Positions 8,539-17,582 of a stretch of 64,000 nucleotides of DNA are shown here, one piece after another (position 1 is the first letter of the stretch; every line of letters starts with the position of its first letter). The notes beneath the pieces are model-generated. The model saw only the letters and a program-made list of their open reading frames with translations. It ran no database searches and was not told the origin of the DNA. Both the position numbers and the translations under genes were made by a program. Origin of the DNA: Pseudomonadota bacterium (lineage in GTDB: Bacteria; Pseudomonadota; Alphaproteobacteria; Rhizobiales; Hyphomicrobiaceae); assembly GCA_018242215.1 (NCBI GenBank), contig JAFECG010000021.1, positions 62,001-126,000 of the forward strand. Direction: 5' to 3'.

Positions 8539-9900
8539 ATGGAAACGACCCCCAGCCACACTCTGGGCCTCGGCGAAGAGTCGAGCATCTGGTTCAACCT
8601 GACGCCCTTGCTTCGCGGCGATCCGGACAACCCGATGCGGATCCTCATGCAGATGATGGACCGTTATGGCCCGGTGCTTCCGGTCAACATGGCAAACCAA
8701 CGTGTCGTGCTGATCTCCGAGCCCGAATATTTCAAGCACGTGCTCGTCACCAAGGCCGACAACTACATCAAATATTTCGACGGTCTGAAGCCGATCTTCG
8801 GCAAGTCGATGATCACAAATGACGGCGCGCTCTGGCAGAAGATCCGGATGCCGCAGCAGCCTGCGTTCCATCCCGACATGTTCGCCGAGTACATCCCGTA
8901 CTTCCTGCGCGCTATCGACTCCAAGATGGCGCTCTGGGCCGAACTCGCGAAGAGCGGCGAGACATTCGAAATGGTCGAACAGACGTGGACGCTCGCGGCG
9001 GACATGATCTGCAAGGCGCTCTTCGACCGAGACATGCCGTTTAATCCGCACGTCGTTTTCAAGTGCGTGAAAACCTATACCGACGTCATGAACCATCGCG
9101 ACATTCGGCTTCGCAAACAGGCAGGCGAAGTGTTCGAGATGTCAGACGAGGATGCCGCCAAGGCGATGGAAGTCTGGGCCAGCGTCCCTCCCGAAGTGAT
9201 GTCAGCCGATCCGCGCGAGCACCGTGAACGCACGCTTCTCAAGATGATCGAGGCGGCGGTCAATGATCCCTCCGTTCCGGAGTTCGACCAGCAGCAGGCA
9301 ATCGACGAGTTGAAGCAGTACCTATGGGCCGGCACTGAAACGACGGCGCTGACGCTCGCGTGGGCGCTTTACGAGACCTCGCGGCGTCCGGAAGCGGCGG
9401 AGCGGATCCGTCGGGAAGGCGAGCAGGTTTACGGCGACCGCGAGCCAACGGCGGCCGATTATTCCGGCCTCGCCTATACCCGCGCCGTTATCCAGGAGAC
9501 GATGCGCATCTATCCGCCGGTGTGGAGCCTGATCCGCATTGCGGCGGCCGAAGACGAGATCGGCGGGGTCAAAATCAACCCGGGCGACCGCGTTTCGATC
9601 TTCAGCTACGGGGCTCACCACAATCCGAAGTTCTGGCCGGAGCCGGAGACTTTCCAGCCTGAGCGCTGGATGGCAGGCAACGCCAAGAAGCAGGTTAAGT
9701 ACAGTTACATCCCATTTGGTGCCGGTAAGCGGTCGTGCATCGGCGGCGCGATGAGCCAGGTGGAAAACACGCTGGCGTTGTCATTGCTGCTTCGCCGCTT
9801 CCGCCCGGAGTACGTGGGTAAGAATCCGGCGGGCCTCAACGCGACCGTGACACTGACGCCGAAAGGCGGCCTCAAATTCAAGATCCACGAGTTGAGCTGA
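8539..9900 (+). CDS. Cytochrome P450
   Basis: The ATG at 8539 follows GGAG with good spacing and gives 453 residues, the normal soluble P450 size. An open frame continues upstream to 8407 but encodes non-conserved sequence. All hallmarks are present: the oxygen-binding I-helix AGTETT (264-269), the K-helix E320-x-x-R323 (ETMR), the PERW segment (PERWMAG), and the heme loop PFGAGKRSCIGG with C400 as the axial thiolate. The layout, with YLWAGTETTALTLAW and a roughly 450-residue length, recalls bacterial fatty-acid or alkane hydroxylase-like CYPs related to the CYP4/CYP102 heme-domain type more than the short CYP101 type. No ferredoxin or ferredoxin reductase gene is adjacent, so the redox partner is encoded elsewhere. 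Substrate unknown. Confidence 0.95.
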   Translation: METTPSHTLGLGEESSIWFNLTPLLRGDPDNPMRILMQMMDRYGPVLPVNMANQRVVLISEPEYFKHVLVTKADNYIKYFDGLKPIFGKSMITNDGALWQKIRMPQQPAFHPDMFAEYIPYFLRAIDSKMALWAELAKSGETFEMVEQTWTLAADMICKALFDRDMPFNPHVVFKCVKTYTDVMNHRDIRLRKQAGEVFEMSDEDAAKAMEVWASVPPEVMSADPREHRERTLLKMIEAAVNDPSVPEFDQQQAIDELKQYLWAGTETTALTLAWALYETSRRPEAAERIRREGEQVYGDREPTAADYSGLAYTRAVIQETMRIYPPVWSLIRIAAAEDEIGGVKINPGDRVSIFSYGAHHNPKFWPEPETFQPERWMAGNAKKQVKYSYIPFGAGKRSCIGGAMSQVENTLALSLLLRRFRPEYVGKNPAGLNATVTLTPKGGLKFKIHELS

Positions 9901-9927
9901 CGGCTTCCAGTTCTTTTGGATCGCGGG

Positions 9928-9963
9928 ATGGCCGGGGGTGAAATCCTACGGCCATTTTCTTTT
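9928..9963 (+). terminator. Rho-independent terminator after the P450 gene
   Basis: ATGGCCG (9928-9934) pairs with CGGCCAT (9949-9955) around a 14-base loop, followed by TTTCTTTT. It lies 28 bases after the P450 stop codon. Confidence 0.55.
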
Positions 9964-10213
9964 GGGCGGATTTCATCTTCTCGAGCCGCAGTAACATCGC
10001 GAAACCCAATTTGATTCGGCGATTGGTGAATGTCGTTTGCGAAGTTTTCCACAGGGAATATCGCATTGCATCACCCGTATTTACGCCCGCAAAATACTCG
10101 GGAAAGCTCAAATCAGAGTTGTACAGAGCCTCGCATATGCGAGAGGACCGGGTATTCAGCGCCTACCAAGACTGTCATATTCGCAGCACGTTAATGAATT
10201 AATAGGACTCTCC

Positions 10214-10240
10214 GAGTGTCACTTCCCCCCGTGGACACTC
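10214..10240 (+). repeat. Hairpin with C-rich loop upstream of a small gene
   Basis: GAGTGTC (10214-10220) and GACACTC (10234-10240) form a perfect seven-base stem enclosing a 13-base loop that contains six consecutive C residues. The next gene's AGGAG site begins 17 bases later. A C-rich loop could in principle pair with a G-rich ribosome-binding site; this is inference only. Confidence 0.5.
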
Positions 10241-10270
10241 AGCACGTTCCAACTCCAGGAGACCCTCACC

Positions 10271-10468
10271 ATGGAGTCTGTGAGAACAGTCGTACTCGGC
10301 AAGCCCGTATTCCTGTTGACGGGCGCGAAACCACGCAAAGCCAAAGAAAAGCATGCGTCGGCCTCTTTTGACGTCGAGGCACCAGAAAAATTGATCGAAA
10401 CAGCGCGGCGCAATCCTGATGCCGTTGCATTCGGATTTGTCGCCGGAAGCTGGGTCGCGGCCGCCTAA
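10271..10468 (+). CDS. Small soluble protein of unknown function (65 aa)
   Basis: The ATG at 10271 follows AGGAG at 10257-10261. The product opens with MESVRTVVLGKPVFLLTG, has a lysine-rich middle (AKPRKAKEKHASASF) and ends FGFVAGSWVAAA. There is no signal peptide and no recognised domain. The basic stretch followed by an acidic helix (DVEAPEKLIETARRNPDAV) could bind nucleic acid or a partner protein, but this cannot be shown. It stands alone between the P450 gene and dctA, with 200-300 base spacers on each side, and is probably its own transcription unit. Confidence 0.5.
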   Translation: MESVRTVVLGKPVFLLTGAKPRKAKEKHASASFDVEAPEKLIETARRNPDAVAFGFVAGSWVAAA

Positions 10469-10685
10469 GCGCCGCCTGCCGGCCAGTTCGCGGACGCGCG
10501 ACCTCAGCGTCTGCAGTCGGCCGGACAAAGCGCCCGAGGGCCGCCAACGTATTTCGTCGTGGCCCTCGCGGCGATTTCGAACTTTCTCCCTTCACTAGCG
10601 AACCCGGATCGACCCGCTATCGTGGCGTGGCGAACGGCATTAGAAGTCTGCTCTTTCCGACAAATCGGGCGGGGGCAGATCTAGG

Positions 10686-11986
<1,301 letters not shown>

Positions 11987-11999
<13 letters not shown>

Positions 12000-12502
12000 A
12001 GATCGGGGCCGAACGGAAGGTCTGTCATATCCGGCTTGATGCCAAAGCCGGTCAGTATCGCGTGAACCTGCCCGCGATGGTGGGTCTGATGATTGAAGAT
12101 ATGGGTCACGATCAGCGCCTTCGGGCTCGTCATGTCGCGTCCGGTCGCTCCTGACAGCCACTTCAGATCGCCCTCCAGAATGGATGGCTCCAAACGGTCG
12201 GCCCACTCCTGGATCACGTCGTCGAAACGGCGACGCTCCGCTGCGAGCGCCTCCCAATCGTCGAAGAGGCTCAAACCGTCCGCGAGCGAACGTTTGGCGG
12301 GCGCAGGCGCCGCACCGAACCGCATCAGCCACATCTGATCAGCCCACAGAATATGGTTCAGCGTTGCATGGATCGAGCGGAAGAACGCCCCTCTGTCTTC
12401 TTTCCGCTGCGCGTCGCTGAGGCGGCCGCTTGCACCATATATGTTGGCATTCTGCCACGCGTTGTAGCGGGCCATGGTGCGCACATAAGAAGGTGAAATC
12501 AT
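11987..12502 (-). CDS. DinB-family (four-helix, metal-binding) protein
   Basis: The ATG at 12502 follows AGGAGG and gives 171 residues. The protein has the DinB/YfiT-like helical bundle pattern with three conserved His positions that bind a divalent metal: [12 protein letters not shown] near residue 50, and the C-terminal [20 protein letters not shown], plus the [11 protein letters not shown] opening of this subfamily. Members act as metal-dependent thiol transferases or are uncharacterised; the target here is unknown. It is 52 bases downstream of ndk on the same strand, so the two may be co-transcribed. Confidence 0.85.
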
Positions 12503-12554
12503 CGACCGCCTCCTGTCATTCAGGGACCGTGCAACCTTTCGCTCCCGTCGGACC

Positions 12555-12977
12555 TCAGCCAACGATCTCGTCGAGGCGGAAATTCAGAGCGATCTCGCGG
12601 TCGGCAGCCGCCGGGCTGTCGGAACCGTGGGTCGAATTCGCACCCTTCGATTCCGCAAAAAGCTTGCGGATCGTTCCTTCCGCCGCCTCCTTGGGATCGG
12701 TCGCGCCCATCACCTCGCGATATTTCGCAATGGCATTTTCCCCTTCGAGGACCTGGAGTACGATCGGGCCGGACGTCATGAAATCGACGAGTTCGCCGTA
12801 AAATGGCCGCGCCTTGTGTTCTTCATAGAATTTCTCGGCTTGGGCCCGGGTCCAGCGCACGCGCTTTTGAGCCACGATGCGCAGACCGGCGTCTTCGATC
12901 ACGGCGTTGATCTTGCCGGTAAGATTGCGGCGGGTCGCGTCTGGCTTGATGATAGAAAACGTGCGTTCGATGGCCAT
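12555..12977 (-). CDS. ndk: Nucleoside diphosphate kinase
   Basis: Ndk moves the gamma phosphate from ATP to other NDPs through a phosphohistidine. The 140-residue product opens [18 protein letters not shown] and has the active-site segment NSTHGSDSP with H117 as the phosphorylated histidine; most relatives have NAVHGSDS. Length is standard. It is divergent from the GYF-domain gene across a 237-base spacer. Cytosolic. Confidence 0.98.
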   Translation of the reverse strand: MAIERTFSIIKPDATRRNLTGKINAVIEDAGLRIVAQKRVRWTRAQAEKFYEEHKARPFYGELVDFMTSGPIVLQVLEGENAIAKYREVMGATDPKEAAEGTIRKLFAESKGANSTHGSDSPAAADREIALNFRLDEIVG

Positions 12978-13214
12978 AAGTCTGTCTCGCTTTGCGGATT
13001 TTATGTGGGTTCCGCGGGCTTATAGCGATGCGAACCGCCGCCAGCAAGCGTCAGGCCAAGCGTTTCGAAGGTCCGGTTGCACGTCACACGCGAAATTGCA
13101 TTTTCACCGCATAATCGCCCGATTGACGCGCGCAACTGCATATGAACAGTGTGGGCTGGCGCGAAGCGCACGGCCAAGGGGGCAGGCACTAGTGCCTACG
13201 TGTGCGAAGAAGCG

Positions 13215-14696
13215 ATGATGACGACGGGACAGGCCAGCGACATTCAGTGGTATATCGCCCGGGACGGCAAGCAGCACGGGCCGCTTACCGATGTCGAAAT
13301 GCGGACATTCGTCGCGCACAATTATCTTCGCCTCAGCGATCTCATCTGGCGGCCCGGAATGCCGGAATGGCAATCCGCGCCTAACGTATTTCCGACAGCA
13401 TTCGAAGCGCTAGGCCAGGACGCAAGCCCGACAGCGAATGGTGCCGAGGCAGGCGGCGCGCAGCATCAGCGTGCGGCTTATTCGCAAGGGTCGATCCAGC
13501 ACGATCCGCGGGACCCCGATTTCAATTCGGAAGTCAGCCCACGGCCGGAGCGCAACATCGTCAAGCGGCTGGCTCTTGCGAGCGTTGCCATTACGCTCAT
13601 CGGCGGCGGCGCATTCGCCGTCACGAGCTATCGCGACGTGATCATGGGCATGGTGTCGGGGACATCCGGCGGAACAAGCGCCGAAGACGCGCCGGTCGTC
13701 GCGGCACCTGCCGATCCCTCTTCTTCCGCGGAAACGGCATCGACAGCGCAAGCGGCGTCGACGACGCAAACGACTGGCGCGGAGCCAGCCGCCGATCCTC
13801 CGTCGCAGACTGTTGCGTCTTCCGACTCGGGTGGACCGTCCGTGGCTCCGACTGTGGCTTCGGAAAACGGTGTGGTGTCATCGCTTCCGCCCCCGTCTCC
13901 TCCACCAGCGGATACGACAACCTCATCGGTTTCCGCGCCCACACCGGACGCGCCTCAGGCTCCTAGCACGCAGAACGCGCAGACGCAGGTCGCCGCCATT
14001 GACCCGCAGTCGCCGGCGCCCCCTTCACCTCCGTCGATCGACGGCTCTCCGCTCGATCACCGCCTGCAGACGATTCCCGTGTGGGCGCTGATCAAACGAG
14101 AATATCCGGATTGGTATTCGAACGAGATCACCTCTGCGGACAAGCTCATCGCGGACAAGAAGTCCGATAGCGATGTGGCGACGCTGCTGGCCGAAGGGCT
14201 CGTTACATTGCGGCGGCAGAATGCGGACAAGGCGCTCGCTGCGAGTTCCGAGAAACTCCAGGCAATCGCGGAAGCCTTTCTCAATCACTTGAAGGCGCTC
14301 CGGGCGCAGAGCGTCAGCGCGTGCTTCGGATTCATCTCGAAGGGCGAGACAAGCCCCGCCGTCATTCAGATGATGGAGCATCCTGAAACCGCAACGGCAC
14401 TCAACGCGCAGGCTGACGCGATCTTTGAGGCCATTTCGGAAGGCTCCAAAAACCCGGTCAAACACGACTCGGCGGTCAAGAGCGACTACGACATCCTGAT
14501 CAAGGAACTCGGCAAGCTCGGTTGGAAGGAAGAAGACCTACAGGTCTTCTCAAATCCGAAGCTGCTTGCGAAGCGCGAGCCCGAGCAGGTGTGCAAGATG
14601 GTGCAGGAGTGGTTCATCGCGCATCTCGCCGTGCAAGATAAAGCCGTCCGAGACCGGCTGCTTTATGAAACGCTGAAACCGGTCGTTTCGGGCTGA
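13215..14696 (+). CDS. GYF-domain membrane protein with Pro/Ser/Thr-rich linker and helical C-terminal domain
   Basis: The 493-residue protein begins with a GYF_2 (DUF4339) domain, residues 10-65, marked by WYIARDGKQHGPLTDVEM and LIWRPGMPEWQSA. A single membrane segment follows at about 118-138 (LALASVAITLIGGGAFAV), then a low-complexity Ala/Pro/Ser/Thr linker of roughly 130 residues, and a C-terminal helical domain of about 210 residues starting near HRLQTIPVWALIKREYPDW. The GYF domain should face the cytosol and the C-terminal domain the periplasm. The C-terminal domain has a Cys pair (SACFGF, QVCKMV) and is not one I recognise. It starts at 13215 (ATG ATG); a longer frame from 13149 adds unconserved residues. 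The DUF3147 gene follows after one base, so the two are coupled. Confidence 0.8.
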   Translation: MMTTGQASDIQWYIARDGKQHGPLTDVEMRTFVAHNYLRLSDLIWRPGMPEWQSAPNVFPTAFEALGQDASPTANGAEAGGAQHQRAAYSQGSIQHDPRDPDFNSEVSPRPERNIVKRLALASVAITLIGGGAFAVTSYRDVIMGMVSGTSGGTSAEDAPVVAAPADPSSSAETASTAQAASTTQTTGAEPAADPPSQTVASSDSGGPSVAPTVASENGVVSSLPPPSPPPADTTTSSVSAPTPDAPQAPSTQNAQTQVAAIDPQSPAPPSPPSIDGSPLDHRLQTIPVWALIKREYPDWYSNEITSADKLIADKKSDSDVATLLAEGLVTLRRQNADKALAASSEKLQAIAEAFLNHLKALRAQSVSACFGFISKGETSPAVIQMMEHPETATALNAQADAIFEAISEGSKNPVKHDSAVKSDYDILIKELGKLGWKEEDLQVFSNPKLLAKREPEQVCKMVQEWFIAHLAVQDKAVRDRLLYETLKPVVSG

Positions 14697-14697
14697 G

Positions 14698-15048
14698 ATG
14701 CTTCAGGCGGCAATCAAGGTTCTCGTGACCGCGGTCCTGGTCGTTGCGATCTCCGAAATTGCGAAGCGCTCGACGATGATCGGCGGCATTATTGCTTCCC
14801 TCCCGCTGACTTCGCTGCTGGCATTCGTCTGGCTCTACGGCGAGACGGGCGATACGGCCCGGATCGCCAGCCTCTCCGTCACCATTTTCTGGTACGTGCT
14901 GCCGTCGCTGGTGCTATTCCTGACCCTGCCGATGCTGCTCGCCCATGGCGTCGGCTTCTGGCCGAGTCTCTTGATCGCTTCGGCGCTGACGTTCGCCTCC
15001 TATCTTCTGATGGCGGCTTTACTGGGCCGCTTCGGCGTTACGCTCTGA
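14698..15048 (+). CDS. DUF3147 family small integral membrane protein
   Basis: The 116-residue protein is almost entirely membrane helices, four by eye: AIKVLVTAVLVVAISEIA, IIASLPLTSLLAFVWLYG, IFWYVLPSLVLFLTLPML and SLLIASALTFASYLLMAALL. The opening helix with SEIAKRS and the GGIIASLPLTS segment match DUF3147, a family of unknown function often described as small inner-membrane proteins. Its ATG lies one base after the GYF-gene stop, so it is translationally coupled. No polar domain of any size exists outside the membrane. Confidence 0.8.
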   Translation: MLQAAIKVLVTAVLVVAISEIAKRSTMIGGIIASLPLTSLLAFVWLYGETGDTARIASLSVTIFWYVLPSLVLFLTLPMLLAHGVGFWPSLLIASALTFASYLLMAALLGRFGVTL

Positions 15049-15087
15049 CCCGGTGACAGCGACGGTCGGACGGGCTATCGGCATGCC

Positions 15088-16989
15088 ATGCTGCATATCA
15101 ACGATCTCACCTATCGCATCGAGGGCCGGCCGATTCTGGATCAGGCGACGGCTGCCATCCCGTCCGGCCATAAGGTCGGTCTGGTCGGCCGCAACGGCGC
15201 GGGAAAGTCTACGCTGCTGCGCCTGCTCAAAGGCGAGATCGCTCCCGACGACGGTTCGATTTCCATTCCCCGCAATGCCCGCCTCGGCCATGTGGCGCAG
15301 GAAGCTCCGGGTGGCGATGACAGTCTGATCGACTGGGTGCTTTCGGCCGATACGGAACGGGCGAGCCTGATGGCCGAAGCCGAAACGGCGACGGACCCGG
15401 AACGGATTGCGGAAATTCAGATGCGGCTGACCGATATCGACGCACATTCGGCACCGGCGCGGGCGGCACGCATTCTCTCCGGCCTCGGCTTCGACGAAGA
15501 GGCACAGCGACGCGCGTGCCGCGAATTCTCGGGCGGCTGGCGGATGCGCGTGGCGCTCGGCGCGATTCTGTTCCTGAAGCCTGACATCCTACTACTGGAC
15601 GAGCCGACGAACTATCTGGATCTCGAAGGCACGCTCTGGCTCGAAAACCATTTGAAGAACTATCCGCACACAGTGCTGATCGTCAGCCACGACCGCGATC
15701 TTCTAAACAGCGCAGTGACCGAGATCCTGCATTTGGACAAAGGCAAGCTGACGCTCTATGCGGGCGGCTACGACGATTTCGAAGAGACGCGGCGCGAAAG
15801 GCAGCGCCTCGAAATGAAACTCAAGAAAAAGCAGGACGAGCAACGGCGGCATCTGCAGGCGTTCATCGATCGCTTCAAGGCTAAGGCGAGCAAGGCGGCG
15901 CAGGCGCAGAGCCGAGTCAAGGCACTGGCGAAGATGCAGCCGATCGCGGCACAGGTCGACGACCGCGTCGTGCCGTTTCTTTTCCCAGATCCGCAGAAGA
16001 TCATCGCCAGCCCACTTCTGAGGATCGAAAAGGCGAGCGTCGGGTACGAGCCGGACCATCCGATTTTATCGGGCATCGATCTCAGGATCGACAATGACGA
16101 TCGCATTGCGCTGCTCGGTCAGAACGGCAATGGCAAGTCGACGTTCGCGAAGCTCATCGCGGGACGGCTGAAGCCGCTATCGGGAGACGTCTTCGGCGCG
16201 CAGAAAGTCGACGTCGGGTATTTCGCACAGCATCAGCTCGACGATCTGCTGCCGAATGCGACGCCTTACGACTACATGGTCAAGCTGATGCCGGAAGCAA
16301 CGGAAGCGCAGCGGCGCACGAAGCTCGGCACATTCGGTTTCAGCGCCGACAAGGCAGATACAGCCTGCGGCAAGCTCTCCGGCGGCGAGAAAGCACGATT
16401 GCTGTTGGCGCTTACGGCGTTTCATGGTCCGCACATTCTCATCCTTGACGAGCCAACCAACCATCTCGATGTCGACAGCCGCGAAGCCTTGATCCACGCG
16501 CTGATGGAGTACAACGGCGCCGTCATCTTGATCAGCCACGACAGGCACCTCATCGAGGCGACGGCGGACCGGCTCTGGCTCGTACGCAACGGCACGGTGA
16601 AACCCTACGATGGGGACATGGAAAGCTATCGCGCGCTGCTGCTCGAAGAGCGGGGTGCGCGCACTTCGGAAAGGCGCGAGGATAACGGTGGCGAAGCGCG
16701 GGCTTCGCGGACCGATCAACGCCGCGCGGCAGCCGAACGGCGAGCCGAACTTGCACCGCTGAAAAAGGCGATGCTCGCCGCCGAGAAGCAGGTCGAAAAA
16801 TTGACCAAGGAAATCGCGGTACTCGATGCGGTGCTTGGAGATTCAACGATTTACACCGTCGATCCGCAACGCGCGCAGGCCGCCGCGCAACAGCGGGGAC
16901 AGCTTGCCCGGGAGCTTGCGACGGCCGAAGACGCGTGGCTCGCGGCGACCGAAGCCTATGAAGAGGCATCCGAATCGGCCGACGCCTAG
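15088..16989 (+). CDS. ABC-F family ATPase (Uup/YheS type)
   Basis: The soluble 633-residue protein has two ABC cassettes and no membrane domain. Cassette 1 has Walker A GRNGAGKST (about 36-44), the signature FSGGWRMRVAL and Walker B LLLDEPTNYLDLEG. The inter-domain linker is charged and helical (KLKKKQDEQRRHLQAFIDR), as in ABC-F proteins that enter the ribosomal E site. Cassette 2 has GQNGNGKST, LSGGEKARLLLAL and ILDEPTNHLDVDS. A charged coiled-coil tail (about 545-633) resembles the Uup C-terminal arm, which binds DNA in relatives. Roles in the family are ribosome-associated translation rescue or branched-DNA handling; which applies here is not clear. The start is ATG 15088, 39 bases after DUF3147, probably in the same operon. 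Confidence 0.93.
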   Translation: MLHINDLTYRIEGRPILDQATAAIPSGHKVGLVGRNGAGKSTLLRLLKGEIAPDDGSISIPRNARLGHVAQEAPGGDDSLIDWVLSADTERASLMAEAETATDPERIAEIQMRLTDIDAHSAPARAARILSGLGFDEEAQRRACREFSGGWRMRVALGAILFLKPDILLLDEPTNYLDLEGTLWLENHLKNYPHTVLIVSHDRDLLNSAVTEILHLDKGKLTLYAGGYDDFEETRRERQRLEMKLKKKQDEQRRHLQAFIDRFKAKASKAAQAQSRVKALAKMQPIAAQVDDRVVPFLFPDPQKIIASPLLRIEKASVGYEPDHPILSGIDLRIDNDDRIALLGQNGNGKSTFAKLIAGRLKPLSGDVFGAQKVDVGYFAQHQLDDLLPNATPYDYMVKLMPEATEAQRRTKLGTFGFSADKADTACGKLSGGEKARLLLALTAFHGPHILILDEPTNHLDVDSREALIHALMEYNGAVILISHDRHLIEATADRLWLVRNGTVKPYDGDMESYRALLLEERGARTSERREDNGGEARASRTDQRRAAAERRAELAPLKKAMLAAEKQVEKLTKEIAVLDAVLGDSTIYTVDPQRAQAAAQQRGQLARELATAEDAWLAATEAYEEASESADA

Positions 16990-17176
16990 GCCGAACGGCT
17001 AACCCGCCCTCAAAAGTCGTGCGTTTTGAGAAGAATCAACGCCGCAGTCCATTTCGCCGCTATCGTCCAATCTAGACGAAACGTAATTCGGAACCCATTT
17101 GACCATCGTGACGTTCAATGGAACGCGCAGGCTGAGTGCTCTCCACCCCCGCGTACTGCGCAGCGAGAAAAACATC

Positions 17177-17461
17177 ATGGACCAGAAATTCGTTTATCAC
17201 CCCCTCAACCGCACGAACGCCTCCCGCGCACGTGTCGCGAGCGCGAAGTTGGTCGTTTCGGAATATCTCGCCTACGTCGCGATGCTTTCAGTCGGCGTGG
17301 TCATTGCGATCATCACGTTTGCCTATGCAGCGAACATCACGGTGCATTGGCTGAACGTCATGAATGAACCGGGATTCTTTTCATCCGAGACCCAGCCGGT
17401 TTCGCAACCCGACGTGAAGCCATTCGCGCCAGCCAAATTCGCGATGATCTCCGCACATTGA
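17177..17461 (+). CDS. Small single-span membrane protein of unknown function
   Basis: The ATG at 17177 gives a 94-residue product, MDQKFVYHPLNRTNASRARV..., with a basic cytosolic N-terminus, one long membrane helix (YVAMLSVGVVIAIITFAYAA, about 35-54), and a short outside tail rich in Pro and Ser ending KPFAPAKFAMISAH. The codon use is ordinary, and the gene is followed 40 bases later by a strong terminator, which supports it as a real one-gene transcript. I recognise no family; the size and topology fit small accessory subunits or stress-membrane proteins. Confidence 0.55.
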   Translation: MDQKFVYHPLNRTNASRARVASAKLVVSEYLAYVAMLSVGVVIAIITFAYAANITVHWLNVMNEPGFFSSETQPVSQPDVKPFAPAKFAMISAH

Positions 17462-17500
17462 TTTTTTTATTTCCTCCGCGCCTCCTCGTGACCTCCTGGT

Positions 17501-17527
17501 CCTCGGGTTCCCCCCGAGGATTTTTTT
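17501..17527 (+). terminator. Strong rho-independent terminator
   Basis: CCTCGGG (17501-17507) pairs perfectly with CCCGAGG (17513-17519) around a five-base loop and is followed by A and seven Ts. It ends the small membrane-protein transcript, just before the convergent glyS gene. Confidence 0.85.
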
Positions 17528-17582
17528 GCGCGACGCGCTGACCAATGGGTCCTTGGCTTAAAGCCGAGCGTGACAGAATTGA

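Larger units (their letters stand above)
9901..10270. other. Gene-free region after the P450 gene
   Basis: These 370 bases hold a probable P450 terminator (9928-9963) and, near the right end, a hairpin at 10214-10240 just before a small gene. The middle (about 9970-10200) is somewhat more A/T-rich than the flanking genes and shows no convincing frame with a ribosome-binding site. A promoter for the small gene probably lies here, but I could not pick one. Confidence 0.5.
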
